A DNA stretch of 64,000 nt from Niastella yeongjuensis (GTDB lineage Bacteria; Bacteroidota; Bacteroidia; Chitinophagales; Chitinophagaceae): contig NZ_FOCZ01000003.1 of NCBI RefSeq assembly GCF_900110245.1, positions 62,001 through 126,000 of the forward strand, in the 5' to 3' direction. This document shows, piece after piece, positions 52,716 to 60,598 of the stretch. The notes beneath the pieces are model-generated. The model was not told the DNA's origin. It saw only the letters and a list, made by a program, of their open reading frames with translations, and searched no databases. A program made the position numbers and the translations under genes. Numbering within the stretch: the first letter of the stretch is position 1; every line of letters starts with the position of its first letter.

Positions 52716-52994
52716 ATGTATACAGAGCAAAATTTAATAGAACTTGAGCAATTTTTTAATTCAGTAACCTTGCCCGCACAGATCCAGTTAAGCCAGAGTG
52801 AACACATCGCCGACGTTAAAAAATTCAAAGATGCGCACCTCATTGCGTGCCGTTCCAACATTGGAAACAATACATTCTCCGCCTTTTTCAACCGACTGGT
52901 AACTTTAAAAAAGATCCTCTCTGGCGAAATTCCTGAGCCTAAATATTACCAATATAGGGGGTTTATAGATGCGCATAACAGGAATCTGAACTAA
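52716..52994 (+). CDS. Small DUF6965-like protein
   Basis: A 92-residue soluble protein: NLIELEQFFNSVTLPAQIQL, SEHIADVKKFKDAHLIAC and FNRLVTLKKILSG. The pattern (L..FF....LP..I.L.....I.DV.KF...HL) resembles the small DUF6965 proteins of Bacteroidota, from memory. Function unknown. It overlaps the position where the N-terminus of the NmrA-type gene would have been, on the opposite strand, so its arrival may have truncated that gene. Confidence 0.6.
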   Translation: MYTEQNLIELEQFFNSVTLPAQIQLSQSEHIADVKKFKDAHLIACRSNIGNNTFSAFFNRLVTLKKILSGEIPEPKYYQYRGFIDAHNRNLN

Positions 52995-53133
52995 ATGTCA
53001 GGCGAATCATGTCATTGAGCTGAGATAAATTTTCAAAGGTTATTTTGTAACCAGTGGATGTTTTAGATAAATCAACACCAAAGGAATAAACAAAAAAGGT
53101 ATTTCGATCAGGGCTGGTTTAATTTCCCGGGCA

Positions 53134-53517
53134 TTAAGTAATGCTGACATGACCCCTGGCATCAATTATTGTTCCGGCCATGATTATTCCGTTATTGGCA
53201 TATTCCTGCCCCCATTTAAGTAAGCCCAAAATTATTGGCTCCAATGCTTTGCCTTTTTCCGTCAGAGAATACTCTACTGTAGGCGGAACGGTTGCAAAGG
53301 CTTCTCTTTTTACAATTCTGTTTTTTTCTAAACTCTTCAATTCCTTTACCAACATTCTTGTGTTTATGTTTGGGATTCTGCGTTCTAATTCACCAAAACG
53401 TTTTTTGTTATCACACAAATTATAGATAATCGGAATAGCCCATTTCCCGCCCAAAATTTCCATGATATTATGAATTGTGCATTTATCGTCAATTTTTTCA
53501 GATTTCTTTTTGCCCAT
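53134..53517 (-). CDS. HxlR-family transcriptional regulator
   Basis: A 127-residue winged-helix regulator: CTIHNIMEILGGKWAIPIIYNLCDNKKRFGELERRIPNIN with the lone cysteine near residue 13 typical of redox- or aldehyde-sensing HxlR proteins, NTRMLVKELKSLEKNRIV, and the wing VEYSLTEKGKALEPI. It is divergent from a DsbA-family gene. The intergenic region carries TACTTT-CA-AAAGTA over that gene's promoter, a likely operator. Confidence 0.88.
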   Translation of the reverse strand: MGKKKSEKIDDKCTIHNIMEILGGKWAIPIIYNLCDNKKRFGELERRIPNINTRMLVKELKSLEKNRIVKREAFATVPPTVEYSLTEKGKALEPIILGLLKWGQEYANNGIIMAGTIIDARGHVSIT

Positions 53518-53574
53518 AAACCGTTGATTTTATTCAATCCTTTACTCCGTGTCAATACTGTACATTGGTGTAAC

Positions 53575-53608
53575 TACTTTCAAAAGTAAAGTATGGATTC
53601 TACATTTG
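53575..53608 (+). promoter_or_regulatory. Promoter of the DsbA-type gene with likely HxlR operator
   Basis: TACATTTG (53601-53608) matches TAnnTTTG; 19 nt upstream lies TTTC (53578-53581). The inverted repeat TACTTT-CA-AAAGTA (53575-53588) covers that -33 region. An HxlR gene is divergent, so binding here would repress. Confidence 0.6.
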
Positions 53609-53674
53609 CCCGAAAATTCTTAAGGCAGAAAGCACGAATCAAAGAACTTACGCATCAACATAAAAAATAACAAA

Positions 53675-54346
53675 ATGGAAAGAACAAATCAACCGACAGT
53701 TGTCATTGACTTCTATGCTGATTATATGTGTCCGCTCTGTTATATAGGAAAAGTAAATTTAGAAAAGGCTATTTCAGAACTTCCATATAGAGAAAATGTT
53801 AAAGTGGTTTATCACCCGTTTCAACTCTATCCCAATGCGCCCTTGAACAAGGATAGAATCTATTACGAATACACTTCAAAAACGCATAATAACATTTCAG
53901 TTGATTATGTAAAGGAAGCGAACAAGAATGTTATTGCTCTGGCAAAATCAGTCGGTTTAAATTATGATCTGGACAAGCTAATTCCAACGAATACAACCGA
54001 TGCACTACGCCTAACGCTCTATGCACAGGAAAAAGGAAAGCACAAAGAATTATCGCAGAAATTGTACAACGCTTATTTCGTGGAAGGACTTGATATAGCC
54101 GATGCAGAAACACTTATACAATTGAGTTCTGAGATTGGTTTAGACAAAACTGAAATTCGTGATATTCTACCCACCGACAGGTACAAAAACGATTTGAAAA
54201 GTAGTAGGATGTCAGGGGAACGTATAGGAATAAGTGGTACACCTTTTTTCATTATCAATAACAAATATGCTATTTCAGGGGTTAAGCCAAAGGAAGTCTT
54301 TATTGATGTGCTGAATAAAACCTGGGCAGAAACAGATAAAGATTAA
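53675..54346 (+). CDS. DsbA-family (FrnE-like) oxidoreductase
   Basis: A 223-residue cytosolic protein without signal peptide. Thioredoxin-fold with the active site CPLC (Cys19-Cys22) in DFYADYMCPLCYIGK, a long helical insertion (about 65-165) and the cis-proline region GISGTPFFIINNKYAISG. FrnE-like proteins act as thiol oxidoreductases or isomerases in secondary metabolism and oxidative stress. Divergent to and probably repressed by the HxlR regulator. Confidence 0.88.
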   Translation: MERTNQPTVVIDFYADYMCPLCYIGKVNLEKAISELPYRENVKVVYHPFQLYPNAPLNKDRIYYEYTSKTHNNISVDYVKEANKNVIALAKSVGLNYDLDKLIPTNTTDALRLTLYAQEKGKHKELSQKLYNAYFVEGLDIADAETLIQLSSEIGLDKTEIRDILPTDRYKNDLKSSRMSGERIGISGTPFFIINNKYAISGVKPKEVFIDVLNKTWAETDKD

Positions 54347-54391
54347 CTCCAGATCATTTAAGATAAAACTATACCCAATGATACTGTTATA

Positions 54392-54432
54392 CAATCATAT
54401 TAGCTAAAAGTTTCAAGTCAGATAGGTACACC
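54392..54432 (+). repeat. Dispersed hairpin element, copy C (shortened)
   Basis: CAATCATATTAGCTAAAAGT and TTCAAGTCA match copies A and B, but the TTCGAAAT part and the 5' half of the hairpin are deleted; only GGTACAC of the 3' half remains. It lies 45 bp after the DsbA-type gene and directly before a terminator. Confidence 0.55.
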
Positions 54433-54439
54433 TGAAAAG

Positions 54440-54471
54440 ACATCGTCGAAATATTGCACGATGTTTTTTTT
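54440..54471 (+). terminator. Terminator after dispersed element C
   Basis: ACATCGT (54440-54446) pairs with ACGATGT (54458-54464), followed by a T run. Confidence 0.85.
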
Positions 54472-54607
54472 ATATTCGCTGAAACCCGCGACAAGGCTGC
54501 ATGTCAGGCGAATTACCTCATTAATAATCAGTTTTAGACGAACAAAATGATTCTTTCCGTGTTAATTAGCCGGAACGGCTAAATGGCAATTACAGATATT
54601 AATTTTA

Positions 54608-55633
54608 ATGGCATTTAAGATGAAGAAAGAAGATATTGCTTATTCTTTTTTGGACCTGGCAATTGTTTCGCAAGGAAGCGAAATAAAAAAGACACTGAAT
54701 GATTCACTTATCCTGGCACAGAACGCAGAAACCTACGGTTACAAACGGTATTGGTTTGCTGAGCATCACAATTCACCATATATAGGTAGTAATGCACCTT
54801 CATTGCTTATCGGCTACGTGGCAGAGAACACCCATACAATAAGGGTGGGTTCTGGTGGTGTGATGCTTCCCAATCACTCTCCCCTGATTGTTGCAGAACA
54901 GTTCGGCACCCTGGCCCACCTGTATCCCGGCCGCATAGATCTTGGTTTGGGCAGGGCGCCGGGCACAGATAGGGATACAGCTCAGGCTATCAGCTCCAAC
55001 TTTATGCAAGCCGCGCAATCTTTTCCGCAGGAAATCAATAAAATTCAAAACTACTTTTCTGTATCCAATAAAAACTCAAAAGTAAGAGCTGCTATCGCGG
55101 AAGGTACGGAAGTGCCTATTTACATATTAGGTTCGAGCACAGATAGTGCGCATTTAGCGGCCCGAAAAGGATTGCCCTATGCATTTGCAAGTCACTTTGC
55201 GGCTACCCATTTATTGAGTGCATTACAGATTTACCGCAAAGAATTTCAGCCATCCGGATTTTTAGATCAGCCTTACACAATGGCCGGTGTAAATGTTTTT
55301 GTAGCTGACACCGATGAAGAAGCAGAAAGATTATTCACCACATTGATCAGAATGTTTGTAGGAGTCATAACCGGTCAACCAGAAGCCTTACAACCGCCAA
55401 CCGACATGACCGACCAATTAAGAGATATCGCAAGTCATCCATCGGTACATCAGATGCTTAAATATTCTTTTGTGGGAAGCAAACAAACTGTAAAAAAGAA
55501 GATACTGTTTTTTCTAAAAGAGACAGGAGTAAACGAGCTTATCATAACATCACCTGCCTATAATATGGATGACCGGTTGAAATCTATTCGACTGTTTGCA
55601 GAAGTGATGAAGGAGATTAATGAAGAACAATAA
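54608..55633 (+). CDS. LLM-class flavin-dependent oxidoreductase (luciferase-like)
   Basis: A 341-residue cytosolic enzyme with a bacterial-luciferase-type TIM barrel: YKRYWFAEHHNSPYIG, TIRVGSGGVMLPNHSPLIVAEQ (flavin-phosphate region), GRIDLGLGRAPGTD, and YILGSSTDSAHLAARKGLPYAF. It uses reduced FMN (or F420 in some relatives) to oxidise unknown substrates. It stands between two terminators behind the DsbA-type gene. Confidence 0.9.
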   Translation: MAFKMKKEDIAYSFLDLAIVSQGSEIKKTLNDSLILAQNAETYGYKRYWFAEHHNSPYIGSNAPSLLIGYVAENTHTIRVGSGGVMLPNHSPLIVAEQFGTLAHLYPGRIDLGLGRAPGTDRDTAQAISSNFMQAAQSFPQEINKIQNYFSVSNKNSKVRAAIAEGTEVPIYILGSSTDSAHLAARKGLPYAFASHFAATHLLSALQIYRKEFQPSGFLDQPYTMAGVNVFVADTDEEAERLFTTLIRMFVGVITGQPEALQPPTDMTDQLRDIASHPSVHQMLKYSFVGSKQTVKKKILFFLKETGVNELIITSPAYNMDDRLKSIRLFAEVMKEINEEQ

Positions 55634-55677
55634 ATGCTTCTAATATATTTAGGTACATGAGTATTTTAATCGACTGA

Positions 55678-55738
55678 CTATCAATACAAGATTTAAATCC
55701 GGTAGAAAAAAGTTCGAAATCTGTATCATTAGATACAC
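55678..55738 (+). repeat. Dispersed hairpin element, copy D
   Basis: Ends with TTTAAATCCGGTAGAAAAAA, then TTCGAAATC and the hairpin TGTATC-ATTA-GATACA (55722-55737). Against copies A and B the stem shows matching changes on both sides (TGTAC/GTACA to TGTAT/ATACA), so pairing is kept. A terminator follows at 55746. The rest of 55634-55934 shows no gene. Confidence 0.65.
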
Positions 55739-55745
55739 AAACCAG

Positions 55746-55776
55746 AAGCATCCGTCAGTTGGCGGATGCTTTTTTA
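55746..55776 (+). terminator. Terminator after dispersed element D
   Basis: AGCATCCG (55747-55754) pairs with CGGATGCT (55763-55770), followed by TTTTT. Confidence 0.9.
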
Positions 55777-55934
55777 ATTGGTAAAAAACGTGAAAAACAC
55801 CTGTTTTTTGTAAAAGAATAATTCGTAATCTGCATTCAGATTTGCCCTCTCTTTTTTTACCGGATCCAACCCCCATCTAACTTCTAGTCTTCATTTAAGG
55901 CCTACATAACTCATTTACTTAAAATAGTCAATAA

Positions 55935-58106
55935 ATGAAATCTTTTCATTCATCCACTCTATTCACAGGGACGGTCAGTTCCGTGTCTCTCTCCAATTGT
56001 ACATTCTGGATCGAATTATTAACAAAAGAGAAAATAGAGATCAAAACATCGGCCACCACGTATTATGAGGTTTTAAGAAATATTGGCGACATAAACAGGG
56101 ACCGTGTAAATGAACCTGACCCAAATGACGTTGAACAAAAAATAGGAAAGGAAAGCGCCGCACCCGACAAGGATATCTGGGCGCAACAAAAAAACCTGAT
56201 AAAGTACATCCTGGATAAACAAGGACTGCTTGTATGCATATATGGTATATACAGCGAAAACGATAATATTAAATCATATTCTGCCCGAAAAATTGTTTTG
56301 ATGGACAGCGCACCAAACGAATTTGGCTGGGAACAAACTCACTGGTGGGTTCAACAGATCAATACACTTTTTGAAAACTGGCTCGACGTACTATTTCAAA
56401 CAAGACGGGAATTTACAGAAAGTGACTTTGCAGAATTTTATCGCACCAATTTAGACCTGCTCGGGGGATTTACACTCAACAGTGTTCAGGAATGTGCAAC
56501 GTTATCGAGATTCTTATATGGGTTATCATCTTCTTATCTATTAACCGGAAATGAAAGATCACTGTCAGCCGCGAGGGCATGCGCGCAATATATTATCAAC
56601 GCATATGCTAATCCAACCCATGATGGCAAATATGTGTTTTGGAAATTTGGCAGGGTTAAAGATGCCAAAACTACCAAAGAGATCATACCCTCTCAAAACC
56701 CGGATGATTTTGGCACTTATGCCTTGTATGAACAGATTTATGCGCTATCAGGTTTGGCACAATTCTACCGGATTACCCAGGACACATGGGTGCTTAGTTA
56801 TATTACAAGGTCCATTGCAGCTTTCAACCGCTTTTTTAAGGATGACAAGTCTAATGGTGTAGGTTATGATGAAAAGACGCAAACAAATCAGGATGCCTGT
56901 TACGCAGGATACGGGGGGTATTTTTCTCATTTAGACCCCGTCACCATGCGACCTGATTCGGATTTTCTGGGTCCAAACAAAAAAAAGAAAAACTGGAATT
57001 CGAATGGCGATCACATTCCAGCCTACCTGGTCAACCTGATCATTTCATTAGATCCATTACCGGCCAGTGTTGATAGTGCCCCCTGGCAGGATCTGTTGGA
57101 CCTTTGTCAATCGATGCTTAAAGATTGTGTCAAAAATATCCTTGACCATTTCCCATCAACTGATGATTCACTATTTGTAAATGAGCGATTTGGTAACGAT
57201 TGGGTGCCCGAACATGATTGGGGTTGGCAAAAAGACAGAGGCATTGTTGGCCATAATCTTAAAATATCCTGGAATTTAACCAGGAGCGCTCACTATTTTA
57301 TGCGTCTCGCAAATGAATTAAAAGATGATGAGAACCGACTGGAGGAAAAAAATGAATACGAAAAGCTGGCCAGTGATTGTTATCAGGTATCGAAAAGGAT
57401 TGGTCAGAATATGAAAAAATGCGGCGTTGATCTGATCCGCGGCGGCATTTTTGATGCCCTCGAAAGACATCCTAAAAACGGCCTGGATACCGAATTTGCC
57501 TGGGACCCCACTAAAGACTTTTGGCAACAAGAACAGTCCATACTGGCATATTATATCATGCAGGATGTGGAAGAAATTGATAGCAAGGATGAATTCCTGG
57601 AACTGGCCAGGTATTGCAGTGCATTTTGGTCGTTATTTTTTGTAGACCAGGATTATAGGAAAATATATTTCCGTACCAACGAAATCGGTTCAAAAGTTAT
57701 AGAAGGACAGTTTGGAATTCAGGCTGGTCATGCCATTGCCGGTTACCATGCATTTGAATTGTGCTATCTCGCCCATATTTATATTAAATCGTATGTAGAT
57801 CGAGGTGACGATCACCAGGAGAACTTTGTGCTCTACTTCCAACCCAATTCTGACAATGGAATTACGAGCCTGAATGTATTGCCCGACTTTTTCCGGCCGG
57901 AGGACCTAAGGCTTGTTGGTTACAAGATCAACGGTCATGAGACAAAACTAAAAGATGCAGACCGCTATAAGTTCCAGATCCCAATCGCCAATATCAGCGA
58001 AAAATCAATAATAATTGTAGAATACGAATGTCTAAAGAAAAGAGGCCCTCACAAGAATTCGCCAAAGAATGGTCAGTATTCAATTCAGATCCCTTTTAAA
58101 CGATAA
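55935..58106 (+). CDS. AGE-type (alpha/alpha)6-barrel protein with extra N- and C-terminal domains
   Basis: A 723-residue cytosolic protein with no signal peptide. Residues about 1-120 are a beta-rich, OB-fold-like part (FTGTVSSVSLSNCTFWIEL ... YSARKIVLMD). Residues about 150-640 are an (alpha/alpha)6 barrel: the pattern IVGHNLKISWNLTRSAHYF, DFWQQEQSILAYY and FGIQAGHAIAGYHAFELCYL recalls N-acylglucosamine 2-epimerase/cellobiose epimerase (GHxxExxW...L, WxQxE, pYHxxE). A small beta domain follows. It is longer than ordinary AGE proteins (about 400). Sugar isomerase activity is a guess. Confidence 0.6.
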   Translation: MKSFHSSTLFTGTVSSVSLSNCTFWIELLTKEKIEIKTSATTYYEVLRNIGDINRDRVNEPDPNDVEQKIGKESAAPDKDIWAQQKNLIKYILDKQGLLVCIYGIYSENDNIKSYSARKIVLMDSAPNEFGWEQTHWWVQQINTLFENWLDVLFQTRREFTESDFAEFYRTNLDLLGGFTLNSVQECATLSRFLYGLSSSYLLTGNERSLSAARACAQYIINAYANPTHDGKYVFWKFGRVKDAKTTKEIIPSQNPDDFGTYALYEQIYALSGLAQFYRITQDTWVLSYITRSIAAFNRFFKDDKSNGVGYDEKTQTNQDACYAGYGGYFSHLDPVTMRPDSDFLGPNKKKKNWNSNGDHIPAYLVNLIISLDPLPASVDSAPWQDLLDLCQSMLKDCVKNILDHFPSTDDSLFVNERFGNDWVPEHDWGWQKDRGIVGHNLKISWNLTRSAHYFMRLANELKDDENRLEEKNEYEKLASDCYQVSKRIGQNMKKCGVDLIRGGIFDALERHPKNGLDTEFAWDPTKDFWQQEQSILAYYIMQDVEEIDSKDEFLELARYCSAFWSLFFVDQDYRKIYFRTNEIGSKVIEGQFGIQAGHAIAGYHAFELCYLAHIYIKSYVDRGDDHQENFVLYFQPNSDNGITSLNVLPDFFRPEDLRLVGYKINGHETKLKDADRYKFQIPIANISEKSIIIVEYECLKKRGPHKNSPKNGQYSIQIPFKR

Positions 58107-58133
58107 TAAAATTTGTGTAGAGAAAAGATTCTT

Positions 58134-60440
58134 TTAAAATAAAACTGTAACAGGTTTACTATTGTAATCAATCATTTTTGTTACACCAGGGATCAATTCT
58201 ATTTTAAACTTTCGCTTCGAGGGAACATTATTCGATATTTTAGAAGCACGCCCCGGTTGAATGATCAGTTTTTTTTCTTTATCATTCCATGTAATGGTTG
58301 TCCATATTCCCTTACCTTTTAAATATTCCTGGCTAATGCCGTCATCTTCATATAAGGTATACTGACCATTGGCACCCGGGTAAATTTTCAGCGTCGTTGG
58401 TTCGCTTACCATCTCGCTTGTGTATTGTCGTACCGGGTCAGTTGGAATGATGGCGCCTGCGCGAACATAAATGGGCATAACGAAAAGGTCAACGTCTCGT
58501 GTAATGACTTGTTCACCGGTCACTTTTTTATCCGTCCACCAGTCGTACCATGCTCCCTTTGGCAAATAAACCTCCCGGGTGGTTGCTCCTTTTTGAAATA
58601 CCGGAGCTATCAATAGGTCTCGCCCCCACAGATACTGCGTTCCCATGCCTTTTACTTTTTCATCATCAGGATAGTGTAACCACATTGCGCGCATGAGGGG
58701 CATGCCGGTGTTGCGCGCTTCCCAGGCAAGTGTGTAAGTATAGGGTAACAGCTGATAACGTAACTCGTCGTATTTTTTTATGATTGGTTCGATAGCAGGA
58801 TTGTTTAGCTCGGTTTTTAAAGGATACCGGTTGCCTTCGAGCGGGCCAAGGTCATTCCCTCCCCAACCCCAGGGTAATCGGGTCCACCAGGTTCTTCCAT
58901 GCGAACGGAATGATCCGCAGAAGGCGCCAAACTGGAACCAGCGTGCGTACAGTTCCCCCGTTAATTCCTCGTTAGGATAAAAACCACCGATATCAGAGCC
59001 CCAGTAAGGCCCAATGCTCAATGAGTAGTTAATGCCAACGGCCACCTGTCCTTCCAGTGTTTTCCACGACGACTCGATATCACCCGACCATACCCAGCCG
59101 CCCCATTGCGCTATACCCGGATACCCGTTGCGCTGCAAACTCCAGGGACGAATATTAGGATTGATTGAAAGATGCCCCTGGTAATACAACTGGTGCCGTT
59201 TGATCCTTTCAAACAGATCAAACCAATCTCCTTCATCGGGCCAGAAAGCATCTACGCCTGTTTTGATCAATTCGACATGAGGTAGCCAGTAATTCTGAAT
59301 ATGGCCGGCATCCAAAACCTCTCCGTTTTTTGCCGGAATAGTTCCATGCAGCGTAGGTAATTTATCCCTGTCAAACGGAACCATGTGCACCACCACTTTT
59401 ACGTTTTTTGCGTGCATATCAGCAAGCACATCCTTTGCGCTGCGTTTAAAGACTTCCGGGTTGAATTCAAACGAAGGCTGCTGTTTGTTCCATCCACGCG
59501 GCGTAAATCCCGTTCCTAAATAGATCACCGCATCAAGGGGAATTTTTTTTATGCGGAAACTATCAATGATACTGAGCATTTGCGCATCACTTTCCAAAGT
59601 GCGGTGCGATTGCATATAACCTAATGCCCATTTAGGCGGCATAGCGGCAGGGCCGGTGATGGCAGCATAATCTTTCATCAGATCGGCAGGGTTGTGCGCA
59701 TCAAAAACAAAAACGTCATAAAGTCCGGGAACAATTTTATTGACAGGGTGAATGCCTTTACCTGAATTCAATTGCTGGTTGCTTTCGTTTTGCTGAATAA
59801 CTGTTCCTGGAGATTTCCATGGAATAAAAATACCTTTCTCTTTTTCTTTCAGATCTACATATACCCATGGCGTAGCAACAAACAATCCCCATCCCGCTGT
59901 ACCAATCAATAGGGCAACAGGATTGCGGGAGCCATAGGCATCGCCTTGCCAGCGTGGCTGCATGCTATCCATTCTACCCCGACGATCAAATTGTATTAGC
60001 TGATCATGCCAGTCTGTTCCTCGCTCCGGTTTTGGACCACCTTCGCCCATACCCAGTACCGGATGATCGCTTAATTGAAAAGAGAGATCTCCATTTTCGC
60101 TGAAAACTAATTTCTGCACGGCCTCCCCTTTAGCGTTGGTTACGATTATCGTTAACGGCGCCGGCAATACTTCCACATTCAGATTGCCCACCTTCCTCTT
60201 TACCGGTTTTGAAAGGTTTCGTAAACTGATTACCGGGGCCGCATATTTTCTTTCAGTAACTGCTGGTGTGTAGGGGAAATTTCCCGGAAAGCTTACTGGT
60301 TTTAAGGTAATACGAATGCTATGCGTTCCTGATGCTCTTATATCCAGCTGAGCCGGTTGTCCTGCCGCCGTTATTTTTTGGGCGCATACAGGACAATTAA
60401 TGACAAGGAACAGGAGAATGGTTAAAATGAAGAAGCGCAT
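58134..60440 (-). CDS. GH31-family alpha-glycosidase, exported
   Basis: A 768-residue enzyme with signal peptide (MRFFILTILLFLVINCPVCAQ); the start at 60440 is preferred to an in-frame one 11 codons upstream. GH31 core: PPKWALGYMQSHRTLESDAQ, LDAVIYLGTGFTPRGW, the catalytic nucleophile region VDAFWPDEGDW, the acid/base WSGDIESSW and GSDIGGFYPN. C-terminal beta domains with WYDWWTDKKV and YEDDG follow. It cleaves alpha-glucosides or alpha-xylosides. Convergent with the AGE-type gene (27 bp apart), divergent from the SphA-like porin. Confidence 0.92.
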   Translation of the reverse strand: MRFFILTILLFLVINCPVCAQKITAAGQPAQLDIRASGTHSIRITLKPVSFPGNFPYTPAVTERKYAAPVISLRNLSKPVKRKVGNLNVEVLPAPLTIIVTNAKGEAVQKLVFSENGDLSFQLSDHPVLGMGEGGPKPERGTDWHDQLIQFDRRGRMDSMQPRWQGDAYGSRNPVALLIGTAGWGLFVATPWVYVDLKEKEKGIFIPWKSPGTVIQQNESNQQLNSGKGIHPVNKIVPGLYDVFVFDAHNPADLMKDYAAITGPAAMPPKWALGYMQSHRTLESDAQMLSIIDSFRIKKIPLDAVIYLGTGFTPRGWNKQQPSFEFNPEVFKRSAKDVLADMHAKNVKVVVHMVPFDRDKLPTLHGTIPAKNGEVLDAGHIQNYWLPHVELIKTGVDAFWPDEGDWFDLFERIKRHQLYYQGHLSINPNIRPWSLQRNGYPGIAQWGGWVWSGDIESSWKTLEGQVAVGINYSLSIGPYWGSDIGGFYPNEELTGELYARWFQFGAFCGSFRSHGRTWWTRLPWGWGGNDLGPLEGNRYPLKTELNNPAIEPIIKKYDELRYQLLPYTYTLAWEARNTGMPLMRAMWLHYPDDEKVKGMGTQYLWGRDLLIAPVFQKGATTREVYLPKGAWYDWWTDKKVTGEQVITRDVDLFVMPIYVRAGAIIPTDPVRQYTSEMVSEPTTLKIYPGANGQYTLYEDDGISQEYLKGKGIWTTITWNDKEKKLIIQPGRASKISNNVPSKRKFKIELIPGVTKMIDYNSKPVTVLF

Positions 60441-60492
60441 GTTTATGCCTGTTTGAAGTAGAAGATACGACAAGTTTGTGTAGGATGATGAA

Positions 60493-60560
60493 TTGATCTA
60501 GATCAATCACTTTTCTTGATCCATCTTATTGGTACATGGTATCGGTCCATCTCACCTTTG
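60493..60560 (+). promoter_or_regulatory. Promoter of the SphA-like porin with perfect FNR-like palindrome
   Basis: TTGATCTAGATCAA (60493-60506) is a perfect 14-bp palindrome of the TTGAT-N4-ATCAA type. Then 21 nt, ATTG (60528-60531), 21 nt, CACCTTTG (60553-60560). The same order and the same 21-nt gap occur before doxX (14984-15050), with further shared bases (CTTTCTT, ATTGG). It may also act on the divergent GH31 gene, whose ATG is 53 bp away. Confidence 0.7.
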
Positions 60561-60598
60561 TAGGGGGAAATAAACTCACCGGATAATAGGATTTAAAC

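Noticed and set aside
50577-55738. Dispersed elements read as integron attC sites (GTTAGGG, GCCTAAT words)
   Set aside because: No integrase, no consistent RYYYAAC/GTTRRRY pairing in all copies, and gene spacing is irregular; a hairpin or terminator element fits better.
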